DNA from: Nocardia harenae NBRC 108248
GTDB taxonomy: Bacteria > Actinomycetota > Actinomycetes > Mycobacteriales > Mycobacteriaceae
Assembly (NCBI RefSeq): GCF_001612885.1
Contig: NZ_BDBH01000007.1
Span: forward strand, 620,001 to 684,000
DNA: 64,000 bases
Reading direction: 5' to 3'
Shown: one piece after another, positions 27,916 to 36,369 of the stretch
How the letters are laid out: each line of letters starts with the position of its first letter
Numbering within the stretch: position 1 is the stretch's first letter
Made by a program: the position numbers and the translations under genes
The notes under the pieces: model-generated
What the model was told of the DNA's origin: nothing
The model's input: the letters and a program-made list of their open reading frames with translations, nothing else
The model's database searches: none

Positions 27916-28652
27916 GCGGCCGCGGCTCGGCGAGTGCCGCCGATGCGCCGGGCGGCGCGGGGGCGAAACACGCTGCGGTGCACCGAGCACCCTACGCGCA
28001 CAGCGGAATTCTGCTGGTGACCGGCACCTCGACCGAGGTCGGTAAGACCGTCGTCACCGCCGCGCTCGCCGCAGCGGCGCTGGCGGCGGGGCGCACCGTC
28101 GCGGTGTGTAAACCCGCGCAGACCGGCATCGCCCCCGGCGAACCCGGCGACCTGGCCGAGATCACCCGGCTCAGCGGCGTCACCCGGACCCTGGAGCTGG
28201 CCCGCTATCCGGACCCGCTCGCCCCCGACACTGCCGCCCGGCGCTGCGGCGCACCCCTGCTCACCCTCGGCGAAACCGTCGGCGCCATCGAAGAACTCGA
28301 CGCCGACCTGATCCTGGTCGAGGGAGCAGGCGGGCTGCTGGTCCGGCTCGGTGACTTCACCCTGCCGGACCTGGCGCTCCGGCTGGCGGCGCCGGTCCTG
28401 GTGGTCGCCGCGGCGGGGCTGGGCACCCTCAACCACACCGAGTTGACCACGCGTGCGCTCCATGCGCTCGACATCCCGTGCGCGGGCCTGGTCATCGGCT
28501 CCTGGCCGGACACCCCGGATCTCGCGGCCGAGTGCAACCGCGACGATCTGCCCCGCGTCACCCGGGTCGGGCTCGTCGGCGCAGTTCCCGCCGGAGCGGG
28601 AGCCTGGGATCGTGACCGCTTCACCGCGGCCGCACCCCATTGGTTCCGGTGA
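27912..28652 (+). CDS. bioD: ATP-dependent dethiobiotin synthetase
   Basis: About 246 residues. It closes the ureido ring of dethiobiotin from DAPA, CO2 and ATP. The P-loop is GTSTEVGKT (near 38-46), followed by CKPAQTG and the [11 protein letters not shown] loop. The overlapping GTG start adds ~30 Ala/Gly-rich residues before the conserved core, so a later start is possible. Last gene of the bioF-bioD unit. Confidence 0.95.
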   Translation: MSGRGSASAADAPGGAGAKHAAVHRAPYAHSGILLVTGTSTEVGKTVVTAALAAAALAAGRTVAVCKPAQTGIAPGEPGDLAEITRLSGVTRTLELARYPDPLAPDTAARRCGAPLLTLGETVGAIEELDADLILVEGAGGLLVRLGDFTLPDLALRLAAPVLVVAAAGLGTLNHTELTTRALHALDIPCAGLVIGSWPDTPDLAAECNRDDLPRVTRVGLVGAVPAGAGAWDRDRFTAAAPHWFR

Positions 28653-28695
28653 CCGGGCGCCGGCCGACACAGACCGGCGAGGCCATGACTACCGT

Positions 28696-28719
28696 TCTCG
28701 TTCGTTCGAACGAACGAGA
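28696..28719. promoter_or_regulatory. 24-bp perfect palindrome (half-site TCTCGTTCGTTC)
   Basis: TCTCGTTCGTTC is followed at once by its reverse complement GAACGAACGAGA, with no spacer. It lies in the 102-bp gap between the converging bioD and acyl-CoA dehydrogenase genes. It may act as a bidirectional terminator hairpin; its lack of a loop and T tract is also compatible with a TetR-type protein binding site left from a lost gene. Confidence 0.6.
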
Positions 28720-28754
28720 GATTTCCGAGTGCGGGATCGCGGCGATCCGGAGTT

Positions 28755-29909
28755 CTACAACCCCAGATCCCGCCCGATCAGCTCCTTCATGATCTCGTTC
28801 GTCCCGGCCCAGATCTTGGTCACCCGAGCATCCCGCCACGCCCGCGCCACCCGGTACTCGTTCATGTACCCGTACCCGCCGTACAGCTGCACGCAGTGGT
28901 CGAGCACCTCGTTCTGGATCTCCGAGGTCCACCACTTGGCCTTCGCGGCATCCGTCGCCGACAGCGACCCCTGCGCGTGCGCTGCCACATACCGCTCGAC
29001 GAACGCCCTGGTCACGTCGATCTTCGTGGCCAGCTCGGCGAGCAGGAACTTATTGTGCTGGAACGACCCCACCTGCTGCCCGAACGCCTTGCGCTCCTGC
29101 ACGTACTCCAGCGTCTCGGCCAGGATCTGCTCCGCGTGCGCGAGATTGGAGACCGAGCAGCCGAGCCGCTCCTGCGGCAGGTTCTGCATCATGTGGATGA
29201 AACCGCCGTCCACCTCCCCGATCACCTCGGCATCGCTCACCCGCACCCCGTCGAAGAAGAGCTCGGCGGTGTCGGACTCCGGCTGCCCCACCTTGTCCAG
29301 CTTCCGGCCGCGGGAGAAGCCGGGCCGGTCCGCCTCGACGGCGAAGAGCGTGATGCCGCGGGCCTTCTTCTCCGGGCTGGTGCGCGCCGCGACGATGATC
29401 AGGTCGGCGGAGTAACCGTTGGTGATGAAGGTCTTGGAGCCGTCCAGCACCCAGTCGGCGCCGTCGCGGACCGCGGTGGTCTTCAGCGCGGCCAGGTCGG
29501 AGCCGCCGGAGGGCTCGGTCATGGCGATGGCGGTCAGGATCTCGCCGCTCACCATGCCCGGTAGCCAGCGTTTGCGCTGCTCCTCGGTGGTGAGCTCGGT
29601 GAGATAGGGCGGCACGATATCGGCGTGGATGCCCATGCAGGAGGCGAGCGAGGCGTTCACCTTCGCGCACTCCTCCAGCAGCACCGCGTTGAACCGGTAG
29701 TCGCCGGCCTCGCCGCCGCCGTACTGCTCGGGCACCTCGAGGCCGAGCAGCCCCTGGCTGCCCGCGTCCAGCCAGAACTGCCTCGGCAGCGCCTTCTGCT
29801 CGATGTGCTCCTCCAGGTGCGGCCGCACCGAGCGCTCGACGAACTGCCGGACACTGTCCCGGAACGCCTCGTGGTCCGCGCCGTACACGGTGGGTGGGGG
29901 GAGCGCCAT
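28755..29909 (-). CDS. Acyl-CoA dehydrogenase
   Basis: About 384 residues, ATG with GAAGGA upstream. Three-domain FAD-dependent ACAD: N-terminal helices, the TAIAMTEPSGGSDLAALKT flavin/substrate signature (near 120-140), and the C-terminal QLYGGYGYMNEYRVARAWRDARVTKIWAGTNEIMKELI block, where the family's catalytic Glu (in GTNEIMKE) is found. It oxidises an acyl-CoA at the alpha-beta bond; chain length is not evident. Stands alone; it diverges from an SRPBCC gene. Confidence 0.92.
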   Translation of the reverse strand: MALPPPTVYGADHEAFRDSVRQFVERSVRPHLEEHIEQKALPRQFWLDAGSQGLLGLEVPEQYGGGEAGDYRFNAVLLEECAKVNASLASCMGIHADIVPPYLTELTTEEQRKRWLPGMVSGEILTAIAMTEPSGGSDLAALKTTAVRDGADWVLDGSKTFITNGYSADLIIVAARTSPEKKARGITLFAVEADRPGFSRGRKLDKVGQPESDTAELFFDGVRVSDAEVIGEVDGGFIHMMQNLPQERLGCSVSNLAHAEQILAETLEYVQERKAFGQQVGSFQHNKFLLAELATKIDVTRAFVERYVAAHAQGSLSATDAAKAKWWTSEIQNEVLDHCVQLYGGYGYMNEYRVARAWRDARVTKIWAGTNEIMKELIGRDLGL

Positions 29910-29963
29910 TGCCGATCCTTCGTTGCCGGAGAACTCTGATCCGCCGTCCAGTATCGTCGGCGC

Positions 29964-30443
29964 GTGACATCGACCCGAATCGGCAGGCACATCGCGGCCC
30001 CGCGCGGCGCCGTGTACCGGCTGCTGCTGGACGCCGAGGCGGTGGCCACCTGGATGGTGCCGGACGGCATGACCAGCGAGGTGCTCGCCTTCGAGCCGCG
30101 CGAGGGCGGCGCGGTGCACATCGCGCTCACCTACGACGACCCGGACGCCACCACCGGCAAGACCGATGCCCGCACCGACTCCTACCGCGGCCGGTTCGTC
30201 GCGCTGGTGCCGGACGAGCAGGTGGTGCAGGTGGTCGAGTTCGACACCGACGACCCGGAGATCCGCGGTGAGATGCGCATCGTGTTCACGCTCGCCGACG
30301 CCGACGGCGGCACCGACCTGGTCGCGCTGCACGACGGGGTGCCGCCCGGCGTCGCGCCGGAGGACAACGAACTGGGCTGGCGGATCTCGCTCGGCAAACT
30401 CGCCGCACTCGCCGAGGGGGAGGCGGGCACCGCCCGGCCGTGA
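29964..30443 (+). CDS. SRPBCC/AHSA1 domain protein
   Basis: About 159 residues. The START-like fold of the AHSA1 group is visible: RHIAAPRGAVYRLLLDAEAVATWMVPDGM at the start, a central EPREGGAV-IALTY strand pair and NELGWRISLGKLAAL as the long C-terminal helix. Such proteins bind hydrophobic ligands; function unknown. TATCGT at 29952-29957 lies 6 bp before the GTG, a leaderless start. Confidence 0.85.
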   Translation: MTSTRIGRHIAAPRGAVYRLLLDAEAVATWMVPDGMTSEVLAFEPREGGAVHIALTYDDPDATTGKTDARTDSYRGRFVALVPDEQVVQVVEFDTDDPEIRGEMRIVFTLADADGGTDLVALHDGVPPGVAPEDNELGWRISLGKLAALAEGEAGTARP

Positions 30444-30633
30444 CGCCGCCTGCCGCGTGCTCCCCGGTAGGGAAAGCCGCTGCCCGCCGGTCCGCCGTCG
30501 CGTCCCGCCGCCCGCGCCCGCCCGGTTGACGGCGCTCCCGCAGCGCCCCCACCTGCCCACCCACCGCCTGTAACCCGACCGTCCGCCCCGCTTTCGGTGG
30601 CATCCCCGCCGACCCGTGCTTACAGTGGGATGG

Positions 30634-31794
30634 ATGTCGCCGTTGGACGATCGGCACCCGTCCACCGTCTCGGACTGGAGCGATTCGCGACGTCGCGCCC
30701 GCCTGCGGGAGACCCGCCGCGGGCACGACCGGACGTCGTGGCGCCGGACCTGGACGGCCCTGCTGCGGGTGACCGTGCTGCTGCTCGCGGGGCTCGTCGT
30801 GTTCGCCCAGTACTGGCAGCACGACGTCGCCCCGGAACGCGACCGCCTGGCCCGCACCGAGCCCGCCTTGCTCCCGGTCGCCACCCCCGGCGACGAGCGG
30901 AACTGGGACACCGTCGTGGTCGACCTGGTCGGCCTCGGCAACCTGAACGCCGAGCCCACCGCCGCCGCCCTGCCCGCGCTGAGCGAGCTCGGCGTGGTCT
31001 GGGCGGTGCGCTACGACCAGAACGGCATCGACACCAAGGTGATCGCGGAGCTGATCGTGCGCGCGGCGCAGATGTCCGGGCTGCGGAATGTGATCCTGGT
31101 GGGGCACAGCATGGGCGGGGTGATCGCGCTCGAGGTCGCGCGGCACATCCACACCGACAGCGACCGCAGGCTGCTCTCGGTCATCCTCGACTGCACCCCG
31201 CTCGACCTGGACGCGGTGCGCCAGGAGAGCCGGGGCCGCGGTGAGGACCTGGTGCGCTGGATGGGCTGGCTGCCAGGGGTCAGGGAGAGCCGCACCCTGC
31301 GCACCGCCGCCGAGCTCTACGCGCGCCGGGACCGCTTCATCACCCACGACGGCGCGCTGCCCGCCGTCGACTGGCCGCGCTTCGGCACCGCGCTGGACGA
31401 GGTGCTCCGGCAGAAGACCTTCTCCGCCGACGCCGCCAGCAACGGCCTGATCGAGGCGCAGTTCCTCGCCATCGTCGCCAGCGGCGCGGGCAACGACCTG
31501 CGCGCGCTCCGCGAGCCGCGGCCGGGCCGGACCCGCCCCGCCATCGTCCTGCTGCGCCCGCGGGATCCGGCCGACGACCACATCGTGCTGGTGGACCGCA
31601 CCCAGGTCACGCTCACCGAGCAGGCGGGCGCCCGCGAGGGCGCGCTGCTGGTGGTGAGCGGAAAGATCGGGCACGCCAACCCCCGGCAGCGGCCGGAGGC
31701 CTACGACGCCATGCTCACCGAGCGCGTGCTCCCCTTCCTGGCCCGCTACCAGCAAACCGCCCGCGGCGCCGCCGCCCTGCCTCAGCCCAGGTGA
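30634..31794 (+). CDS. Alpha/beta hydrolase, membrane anchored
   Basis: About 386 residues. A single hydrophobic helix (near 44-62) after a basic cytosolic N terminus places the rest outside the membrane or in the wall. The lipase-type nucleophile elbow GHSMGG is near residue 160. A late Asp/His pair completing the triad is plausible (DHIVLVD and KIGHANP). Substrate unknown. ATG 30634 is chosen because TACAGT at 30621-30626 ends 7 bp upstream (leaderless). The 190 bp before it hold nothing else I can recognise. Confidence 0.75.
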   Translation: MSPLDDRHPSTVSDWSDSRRRARLRETRRGHDRTSWRRTWTALLRVTVLLLAGLVVFAQYWQHDVAPERDRLARTEPALLPVATPGDERNWDTVVVDLVGLGNLNAEPTAAALPALSELGVVWAVRYDQNGIDTKVIAELIVRAAQMSGLRNVILVGHSMGGVIALEVARHIHTDSDRRLLSVILDCTPLDLDAVRQESRGRGEDLVRWMGWLPGVRESRTLRTAAELYARRDRFITHDGALPAVDWPRFGTALDEVLRQKTFSADAASNGLIEAQFLAIVASGAGNDLRALREPRPGRTRPAIVLLRPRDPADDHIVLVDRTQVTLTEQAGAREGALLVVSGKIGHANPRQRPEAYDAMLTERVLPFLARYQQTARGAAALPQPR

Positions 31795-32246
31795 GCCACG
31801 GCGGCGCTGCGGTACTTCGCGGCGTGCCGGAAGAACTCGCGCAACCCGCTGTAGTGGTGGTTCAGGTAGTGCCGCCCCTCCGCGCCGCCCGCGCGCAGCC
31901 AGATGTTCGGGTAGATCCCGGCCCGGTCGAAGGCGACCGGGTCGTAGTGCGCGGCCAGCGCGTCGAAGGAGAGCGCGCGCAGCCGCTCGTCGGTGTCGCG
32001 CACCAGATCCGCGGACCAGAGCGCGTAGCTCTCGTCGGCCAGCGCATCCCCGGCATCGGTCAGCTCGATCCCGCTCCCCGCGGCCCGCAGCAGCCGGTCC
32101 AACCCGCTCCACGCCTTGTCCAGGTAGCCGCTCGGCCCCGGGTTCCGCATGGCGTACAGCAGCTCGCCGACATCGTCGGCGCCGGCGAACCCCAGCTCCG
32201 CCACCTGCTCCGGCCGCACCCGGGCGAACGACATGATGATGCCCAT
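31782..32246 (-). CDS. DUF1877-like protein
   Basis: About 154 residues beginning MGIIMSFARV, the typical start of the DUF1877 (YfbM) family, with KAWSGLDRLL and a C-terminal YNHHY-like segment (RHYLNHHYSGLREFF). Function of the family is unknown. A TATCGT box (32254-32259, minus strand) 7 bp before the ATG gives a leaderless start. Its 3' end overlaps the convergent hydrolase by 13 bp. Confidence 0.75.
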   Translation of the reverse strand: MGIIMSFARVRPEQVAELGFAGADDVGELLYAMRNPGPSGYLDKAWSGLDRLLRAAGSGIELTDAGDALADESYALWSADLVRDTDERLRALSFDALAAHYDPVAFDRAGIYPNIWLRAGGAEGRHYLNHHYSGLREFFRHAAKYRSAAVAHLG

Positions 32247-32296
32247 GGCGCGCACGATAGCCGCGCGGGGTGACAGCGCCGAGTTGGAATCGCGGT

Positions 32297-32312
32297 GAAA
32301 ACAACCGTTTTC
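32297..32312. promoter_or_regulatory. Inverted repeat before the sulfonate-type ABC operon
   Basis: GAAAAC-AACC-GTTTTC, a perfect 6-4-6 repeat 31 bp before the substrate-binding protein start. It is a candidate operator; the regulator is not encoded nearby. Confidence 0.45.
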
Positions 32313-32343
32313 GCAGCTCGCCGCCGCTGCTTGACTCTGCGTC

Positions 32344-33432
32344 ATGTCTCGAACCCGTCTGTTCCACACCGGCCTTCGCGGCCGCATGACCGCCGCACTG
32401 CTCGCCGTGGCGACCGTCGCGACCCTCGGCACCGCCGGTTGTGCGAAGAGCGACGAGCCGGTGGCGGCGGCCAGTGGTCCGCTGCCCACCGAGATCCAGC
32501 CCGGCACCAGGCTGGTGATCGCCGACCAATCCGAGCGGCTGCAGTCGGCGCTGCGCTTCTCCGGCGAGCTGGACAAGCTCCCCTTCCAGGTCGAGTTCGC
32601 CAACTTCGTCGGCGGCCCCGCCATCCTGGAGGCCTTCCGGGCCGGCGCCGCCGACCTCGCCCCGGTCGGCGACGTCCCGCCGATCCACGCCCTCGCGGCC
32701 GGGCAGGACGTCCCGATTATCGCCTCCTACCGCACCAGCCCGCAGTCCATGAAGCTCGCGGTGGCGCCGGGCGTCCCGGTGCGCACGCTGGCCGACCTGA
32801 AGGGCCGCACGATCGCCTACGCCGAGGGCACCGCCCAGCAGGCTGCGGTGCTGCGCGCGCTGGACAAGGCCGGGCTGAAGACCGATGACGTCGAGCTGGT
32901 CCGGCTGCAGCTGGCCGAGTTCCTGGACGCGGTGCGCACCGGCCAGGTCGACGTGGCCCCGCTGATCGAGCCGAACGTCACCCGGCTGCTGCGCACCCAG
33001 GGCGCCACCCTCATCCCGGACTCCGAGACCGCGGGCATCTACCCCGGCCTCGCCTACCTCTACGCCCGCCGCGACGTGGTGAACGACCCGGCCAAGGCGG
33101 GTGCGGCCCGCGCCCTGGTCGCGGCCTTCATCCGCGCCTTCCAGTGGGCCAATACGCACAGCGACGAGTGGGAGCGCCGCTACTACGTGGAGAATCAGAA
33201 GGTCAGCCCGGAGGACGCCGAGCGCATCGTCACCTCGCTCGGGCAGTGGACCTTCCCGCACCTGGACCAGAGCGTCGTCGACGTGCAGCAGCAGACCATC
33301 GATGCCATCGACGCGGCGGGCCAGCTGCCGAGGAAGGTGCGCGCGGAGAACGGCTTCGACCTGCGCTTCGACGACGTGATCACGCAGACGGTCACCGAGT
33401 CCGGCGCCTCCTTCGGACCGGAGGTCGGCTGA
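32344..33432 (+). CDS. ABC transporter substrate-binding lipoprotein (aliphatic sulfonate/SsuA-like)
   Basis: About 362 residues. A signal peptide with lipobox LGTAGC places the acylated Cys near residue 33. The mature part has the SsuA/TauA periplasmic-binding plan: LDKLPFQVEFANFVGGPAILEAFRAGAADLAPVGDVPP, LADLKGRTIAYAEGTAQQ. It should capture an organosulfonate or similar anion for the permease and ATPase encoded next (1-bp overlap of stop and permease start). The monooxygenase downstream supports a sulfur-scavenging role; the exact ligand cannot be read. Confidence 0.85.
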   Translation: MSRTRLFHTGLRGRMTAALLAVATVATLGTAGCAKSDEPVAAASGPLPTEIQPGTRLVIADQSERLQSALRFSGELDKLPFQVEFANFVGGPAILEAFRAGAADLAPVGDVPPIHALAAGQDVPIIASYRTSPQSMKLAVAPGVPVRTLADLKGRTIAYAEGTAQQAAVLRALDKAGLKTDDVELVRLQLAEFLDAVRTGQVDVAPLIEPNVTRLLRTQGATLIPDSETAGIYPGLAYLYARRDVVNDPAKAGAARALVAAFIRAFQWANTHSDEWERRYYVENQKVSPEDAERIVTSLGQWTFPHLDQSVVDVQQQTIDAIDAAGQLPRKVRAENGFDLRFDDVITQTVTESGASFGPEVG

Positions 33433-34298
33433 TGGCAACCATCGCGAGGAAGATCAGCGCCCCGGCCGGGCTGCTCGGCCGCACCGGGAGCCGCGTGCGC
33501 GGCGAGCGGCGGGTCGTCCGCACGCGCAGGCTCGGCCCCGGCAAGGCGATCCCGTTCGGGATCGGGCTCGGCCCGGCCATCCTCATCGCGGTCTGGGTGA
33601 TCGGCTCGGCCGCGGGCACCATCGACCCGGAGACGCTGCCCGCCCCGTGGACGGTGGCGCAGACCGCCGGTGACCTGGTCGCCGACGGCAGGCTCCAGTC
33701 CAACCTGCTCACCTCGCTGCAGCGCGCGGTGCTCGGGCTGGTGCTCGGCGTCGCCATCGGCCTGGCCCTGGCGCTGATCGCCGGGCTGAGCCGGATCGGC
33801 GAGGCGCTGGTCGACGGCCCGGTGCAGATCAAGCGCTCGATCCCGACGCTGGCGCTGATCCCGCTCTTCATCGTGTGGTTCGGCATCGGCGAGGAGATGA
33901 AGCTGGTGGTGATCACCACCAGCGTGCTCATCCCGGTCTACATCAATACGCACGCCCACCTGCGCAGCGTGGACGCCAGGCACGTGGAGCTGGCCGAGAC
34001 CGTCGGGCTCTCGCGCTGGGGCTTCGTCCGCCGGATCGCGCTGCCCGGCTCGCTGCCCGGCTTCTTCACCGGGCTGCGGCTCGCGGTGACCATCTCCTGG
34101 CTCGCGCTCGTCGTGGTGGAGCAGGTCAACGCGACCAGCGGCATCGGCTACCTGATGACGCAGGCCCGCACCTACGGCCAGATCGACGTGATCGTGGTCG
34201 GGCTGGTGATCTACGGCCTGCTCGGCCTGTTCGGCGATATCGCCGTGCGCACCATCGAGCGGAGGGCGCTGTCGTGGCGACAGACACTCGGGGACTGA
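33432..34298 (+). CDS. ABC transporter permease (SsuC/TauC-like)
   Basis: About 288 residues, six membrane helices after a basic cytosolic N terminus of ~40 residues. The EAA loop is visible as HVELAETVGLSRWGFVRRIALPGSLPGFFTGLR, which contacts the ATPase. Belongs to the BPD-transport group that imports sulfonates, taurine or nitrate. Its last codons overlap the ATPase start by 25 bp. Confidence 0.9.
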   Translation: MATIARKISAPAGLLGRTGSRVRGERRVVRTRRLGPGKAIPFGIGLGPAILIAVWVIGSAAGTIDPETLPAPWTVAQTAGDLVADGRLQSNLLTSLQRAVLGLVLGVAIGLALALIAGLSRIGEALVDGPVQIKRSIPTLALIPLFIVWFGIGEEMKLVVITTSVLIPVYINTHAHLRSVDARHVELAETVGLSRWGFVRRIALPGSLPGFFTGLRLAVTISWLALVVVEQVNATSGIGYLMTQARTYGQIDVIVVGLVIYGLLGLFGDIAVRTIERRALSWRQTLGD

Positions 34299-35020
34299 CC
34301 GTGGTCCGCACCCGCGGCCTGACCAGGAGTTTCGGCGACCGGGATGTGCTGGCGGGGATCGATCTGGAGATCGCGCGCGGCGAGTTCGTCGCGCTGCTGG
34401 GTCGCAGCGGGTCGGGCAAGAGCACGTTGCTGCGGGCGCTGGCCGAGCTGGACGGCGAGGTGGCCGGGCGCGGTGAGCTGACCGTGCCGACCGAACGCGC
34501 CGTGGTGTTCCAGGATTCGCGGCTGCTGCCCTGGAGCCGGGTGCTGGACAACGTGACGCTCGGCCGCACCGGCGCGGATGCCAGGAGCCGCGGCACCGCC
34601 GCGCTCGCCGAGGTCGGGCTGGCCGGGCGGGAGCAGGCGTGGCCGCGTGAGCTCTCCGGCGGCGAGCAGCAGCGCGTCGCGCTGGCCCGCTCGCTGGTGC
34701 GGGAGCCGGAGCTGCTGCTCGCCGACGAGCCGTTCGGCGCGCTGGACGCGCTCACCCGGCTGCGCATGCACGCGCTGCTGGAGGCGCTCTGCGCCAGGCA
34801 CCGCCCCGCGGTGCTGCTGGTGACGCACGACGTCGACGAGGCGGTCGCGCTGGCCGACCGGGTGCTGGTCCTGGACGAGGGCCGGATCGCGCTCGACGCG
34901 CCCGTCGACCTGGAACGCCCGCGCCGCCACGGTGACCCGCGCTTCGCCCGGCTGCGCGAGCGGCTGCTCGGCGCGCTCGGCGTCGACACCCCCGATTCGA
35001 CCGAAAGACGAGCCTCATGA
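34274..35020 (+). CDS. ABC transporter ATP-binding protein (SsuB/TauB-like)
   Basis: About 248 residues. Walker A GRSGSGKST (near 41-49), Q-loop FQDSRLLPW, signature LSGGEQQR, Walker B LLLADEPFGALD and the H-loop VTHDVDEA are all intact, and the QDSRLLPW form is typical of the SsuB/TauB/NrtD group. GTG start inside the permease 3' end. The stop overlaps the monooxygenase ATG. Confidence 0.93.
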   Translation: MATDTRGLTVVRTRGLTRSFGDRDVLAGIDLEIARGEFVALLGRSGSGKSTLLRALAELDGEVAGRGELTVPTERAVVFQDSRLLPWSRVLDNVTLGRTGADARSRGTAALAEVGLAGREQAWPRELSGGEQQRVALARSLVREPELLLADEPFGALDALTRLRMHALLEALCARHRPAVLLVTHDVDEAVALADRVLVLDEGRIALDAPVDLERPRRHGDPRFARLRERLLGALGVDTPDSTERRAS

Positions 35021-36369
35021 GCACCGCACCCCGACAGCTCAGCCTGAACGCCTTCATCTACCCGTCCGGGCACCACGAGGCGGCCTGGCGGCACCCGGCG
35101 AGCAGCCCGGACCGGCTGTACGACGTGAAGTACTACCAGGAGATCGGCCGCACCGCCGAGGCCGCCAAGCTGGACGCGGTCTTCTTCGCCGACGGCCCCG
35201 CGCTGCGGGTGAACGTCAAGCACAATGCCGCCTCCGGGCTGGAGCCGATCACGCTGCTCACCGCGATCGCCACCGCCACAACGCATCTCGGCCTGATCGC
35301 GACCGCCTCCACCACCTACTACGAGCCCTACAACCTGGCCAGGCTCTTCTCCACGCTGGACCACCTCTCCGGCGGCCGGGCGGGCTGGAACATCGTCACC
35401 ACCGCCACCGACCAGGCCGCCGCCAACTTCGGGCTGGACCGGCACCCGGACCACGAGGAGCGCTACGCCCGCGCCCGCGAGTTCGTCGACGCGGTTGTCG
35501 CGCTGTGGGATTCGTGGGAGGACGACGCCATCGTGCTCGACCCCGCCGCGGGCATCTACGCCGACCCCGACCGCATCCACCGGATCGACTTCGACGGCGA
35601 GCACGTCAGGGTGCGCGGCCCGTTCAACGCGCCCCGCACCCCACAGGGGCACCCGGTGCTGGTGCAGGCCGGCGCCTCCAACGAGGGCCGCGCCTTCGCC
35701 GGCCGCTACGCCGAGGCCATCTTCACCGCGCACCAGCGGCTCGCCGACGCGCAGACCTTCTACCGCGACATCAAGCGGCAGGCCGCCGAGTTCGGGCGCA
35801 ACCCCGAGCACGTCAAGATCCTGCCGGGGCTGAGCCCCTTCATCGCCGACACCGAGGCCGGGGCGAAGGCGCTGGAGCGGGAGTTCAACGAGCTCACCGT
35901 GCCCGAGTACGGGCTGCACCAGCTGGAGAACCTGGTCGGCACCAGCCTGCGCCACCTGCCGCTGGACGGGCCGGTCCCGACCGCGCTCTTCGAGCAGGCG
36001 GGCGATGTCACCGACAACTCCCGCAGCAGGCTCCAGGTGGTCGCGGGCATCGTGCGGCGCGAGCGCCCCACCGTGCGCGGGCTGCTGCACCGGCTGGCCG
36101 GCGCGCGCGGGCACCGGGTCTTCGCCGGAACGCCCGAGCAGGTGGCCGACACCATCGAGGAGTGGTTCACCCGGGGCGCCGCGGACGGCTTCAATGTCAT
36201 GCCGCCGTACTACCCGGGCGGGCTGGAGGTCTTCGCCGAGCAGGTGGTGCCGATCCTGCAGCGGCGCGGGCTCTTCCGCACCGAGTACAGCGGGACCACT
36301 CTGCGCGACCACTTCGGGCTGCCGCGGCCGGAGAGCCAGTTCGCCGGGCGCCCGGCGCTGGCCGGGTGA
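35017..36369 (+). CDS. FMN-dependent monooxygenase (NtaA/SnaA/DszA family)
   Basis: About 450 residues. Bacterial luciferase-like TIM barrel: LSLNAFIYPSGHHEAAWRHP at the start, SGGRAGWNIVTTATDQAAANFG in the middle (flavin-binding region), and GHPVLVQAGASNEGRAFA. This subfamily oxygenates nitrilotriacetate, dibenzothiophene sulfone or other sulfur/nitrogen compounds with reduced FMN supplied by a separate reductase, which is not encoded here. Translational coupling with the ABC importer suggests it attacks the imported compound. Start overlaps the ATPase stop, stop overlaps the MFS start. Confidence 0.88.
   Translation: MSTAPRQLSLNAFIYPSGHHEAAWRHPASSPDRLYDVKYYQEIGRTAEAAKLDAVFFADGPALRVNVKHNAASGLEPITLLTAIATATTHLGLIATASTTYYEPYNLARLFSTLDHLSGGRAGWNIVTTATDQAAANFGLDRHPDHEERYARAREFVDAVVALWDSWEDDAIVLDPAAGIYADPDRIHRIDFDGEHVRVRGPFNAPRTPQGHPVLVQAGASNEGRAFAGRYAEAIFTAHQRLADAQTFYRDIKRQAAEFGRNPEHVKILPGLSPFIADTEAGAKALEREFNELTVPEYGLHQLENLVGTSLRHLPLDGPVPTALFEQAGDVTDNSRSRLQVVAGIVRRERPTVRGLLHRLAGARGHRVFAGTPEQVADTIEEWFTRGAADGFNVMPPYYPGGLEVFAEQVVPILQRRGLFRTEYSGTTLRDHFGLPRPESQFAGRPALAG

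Noticed and set aside
30286-33438. Minus-strand open frame of 1050 codons
   Set aside because: Runs antisense through the alpha/beta hydrolase and the substrate-binding protein and in a wrong frame through the SRPBCC and DUF1877 genes; no family motifs.
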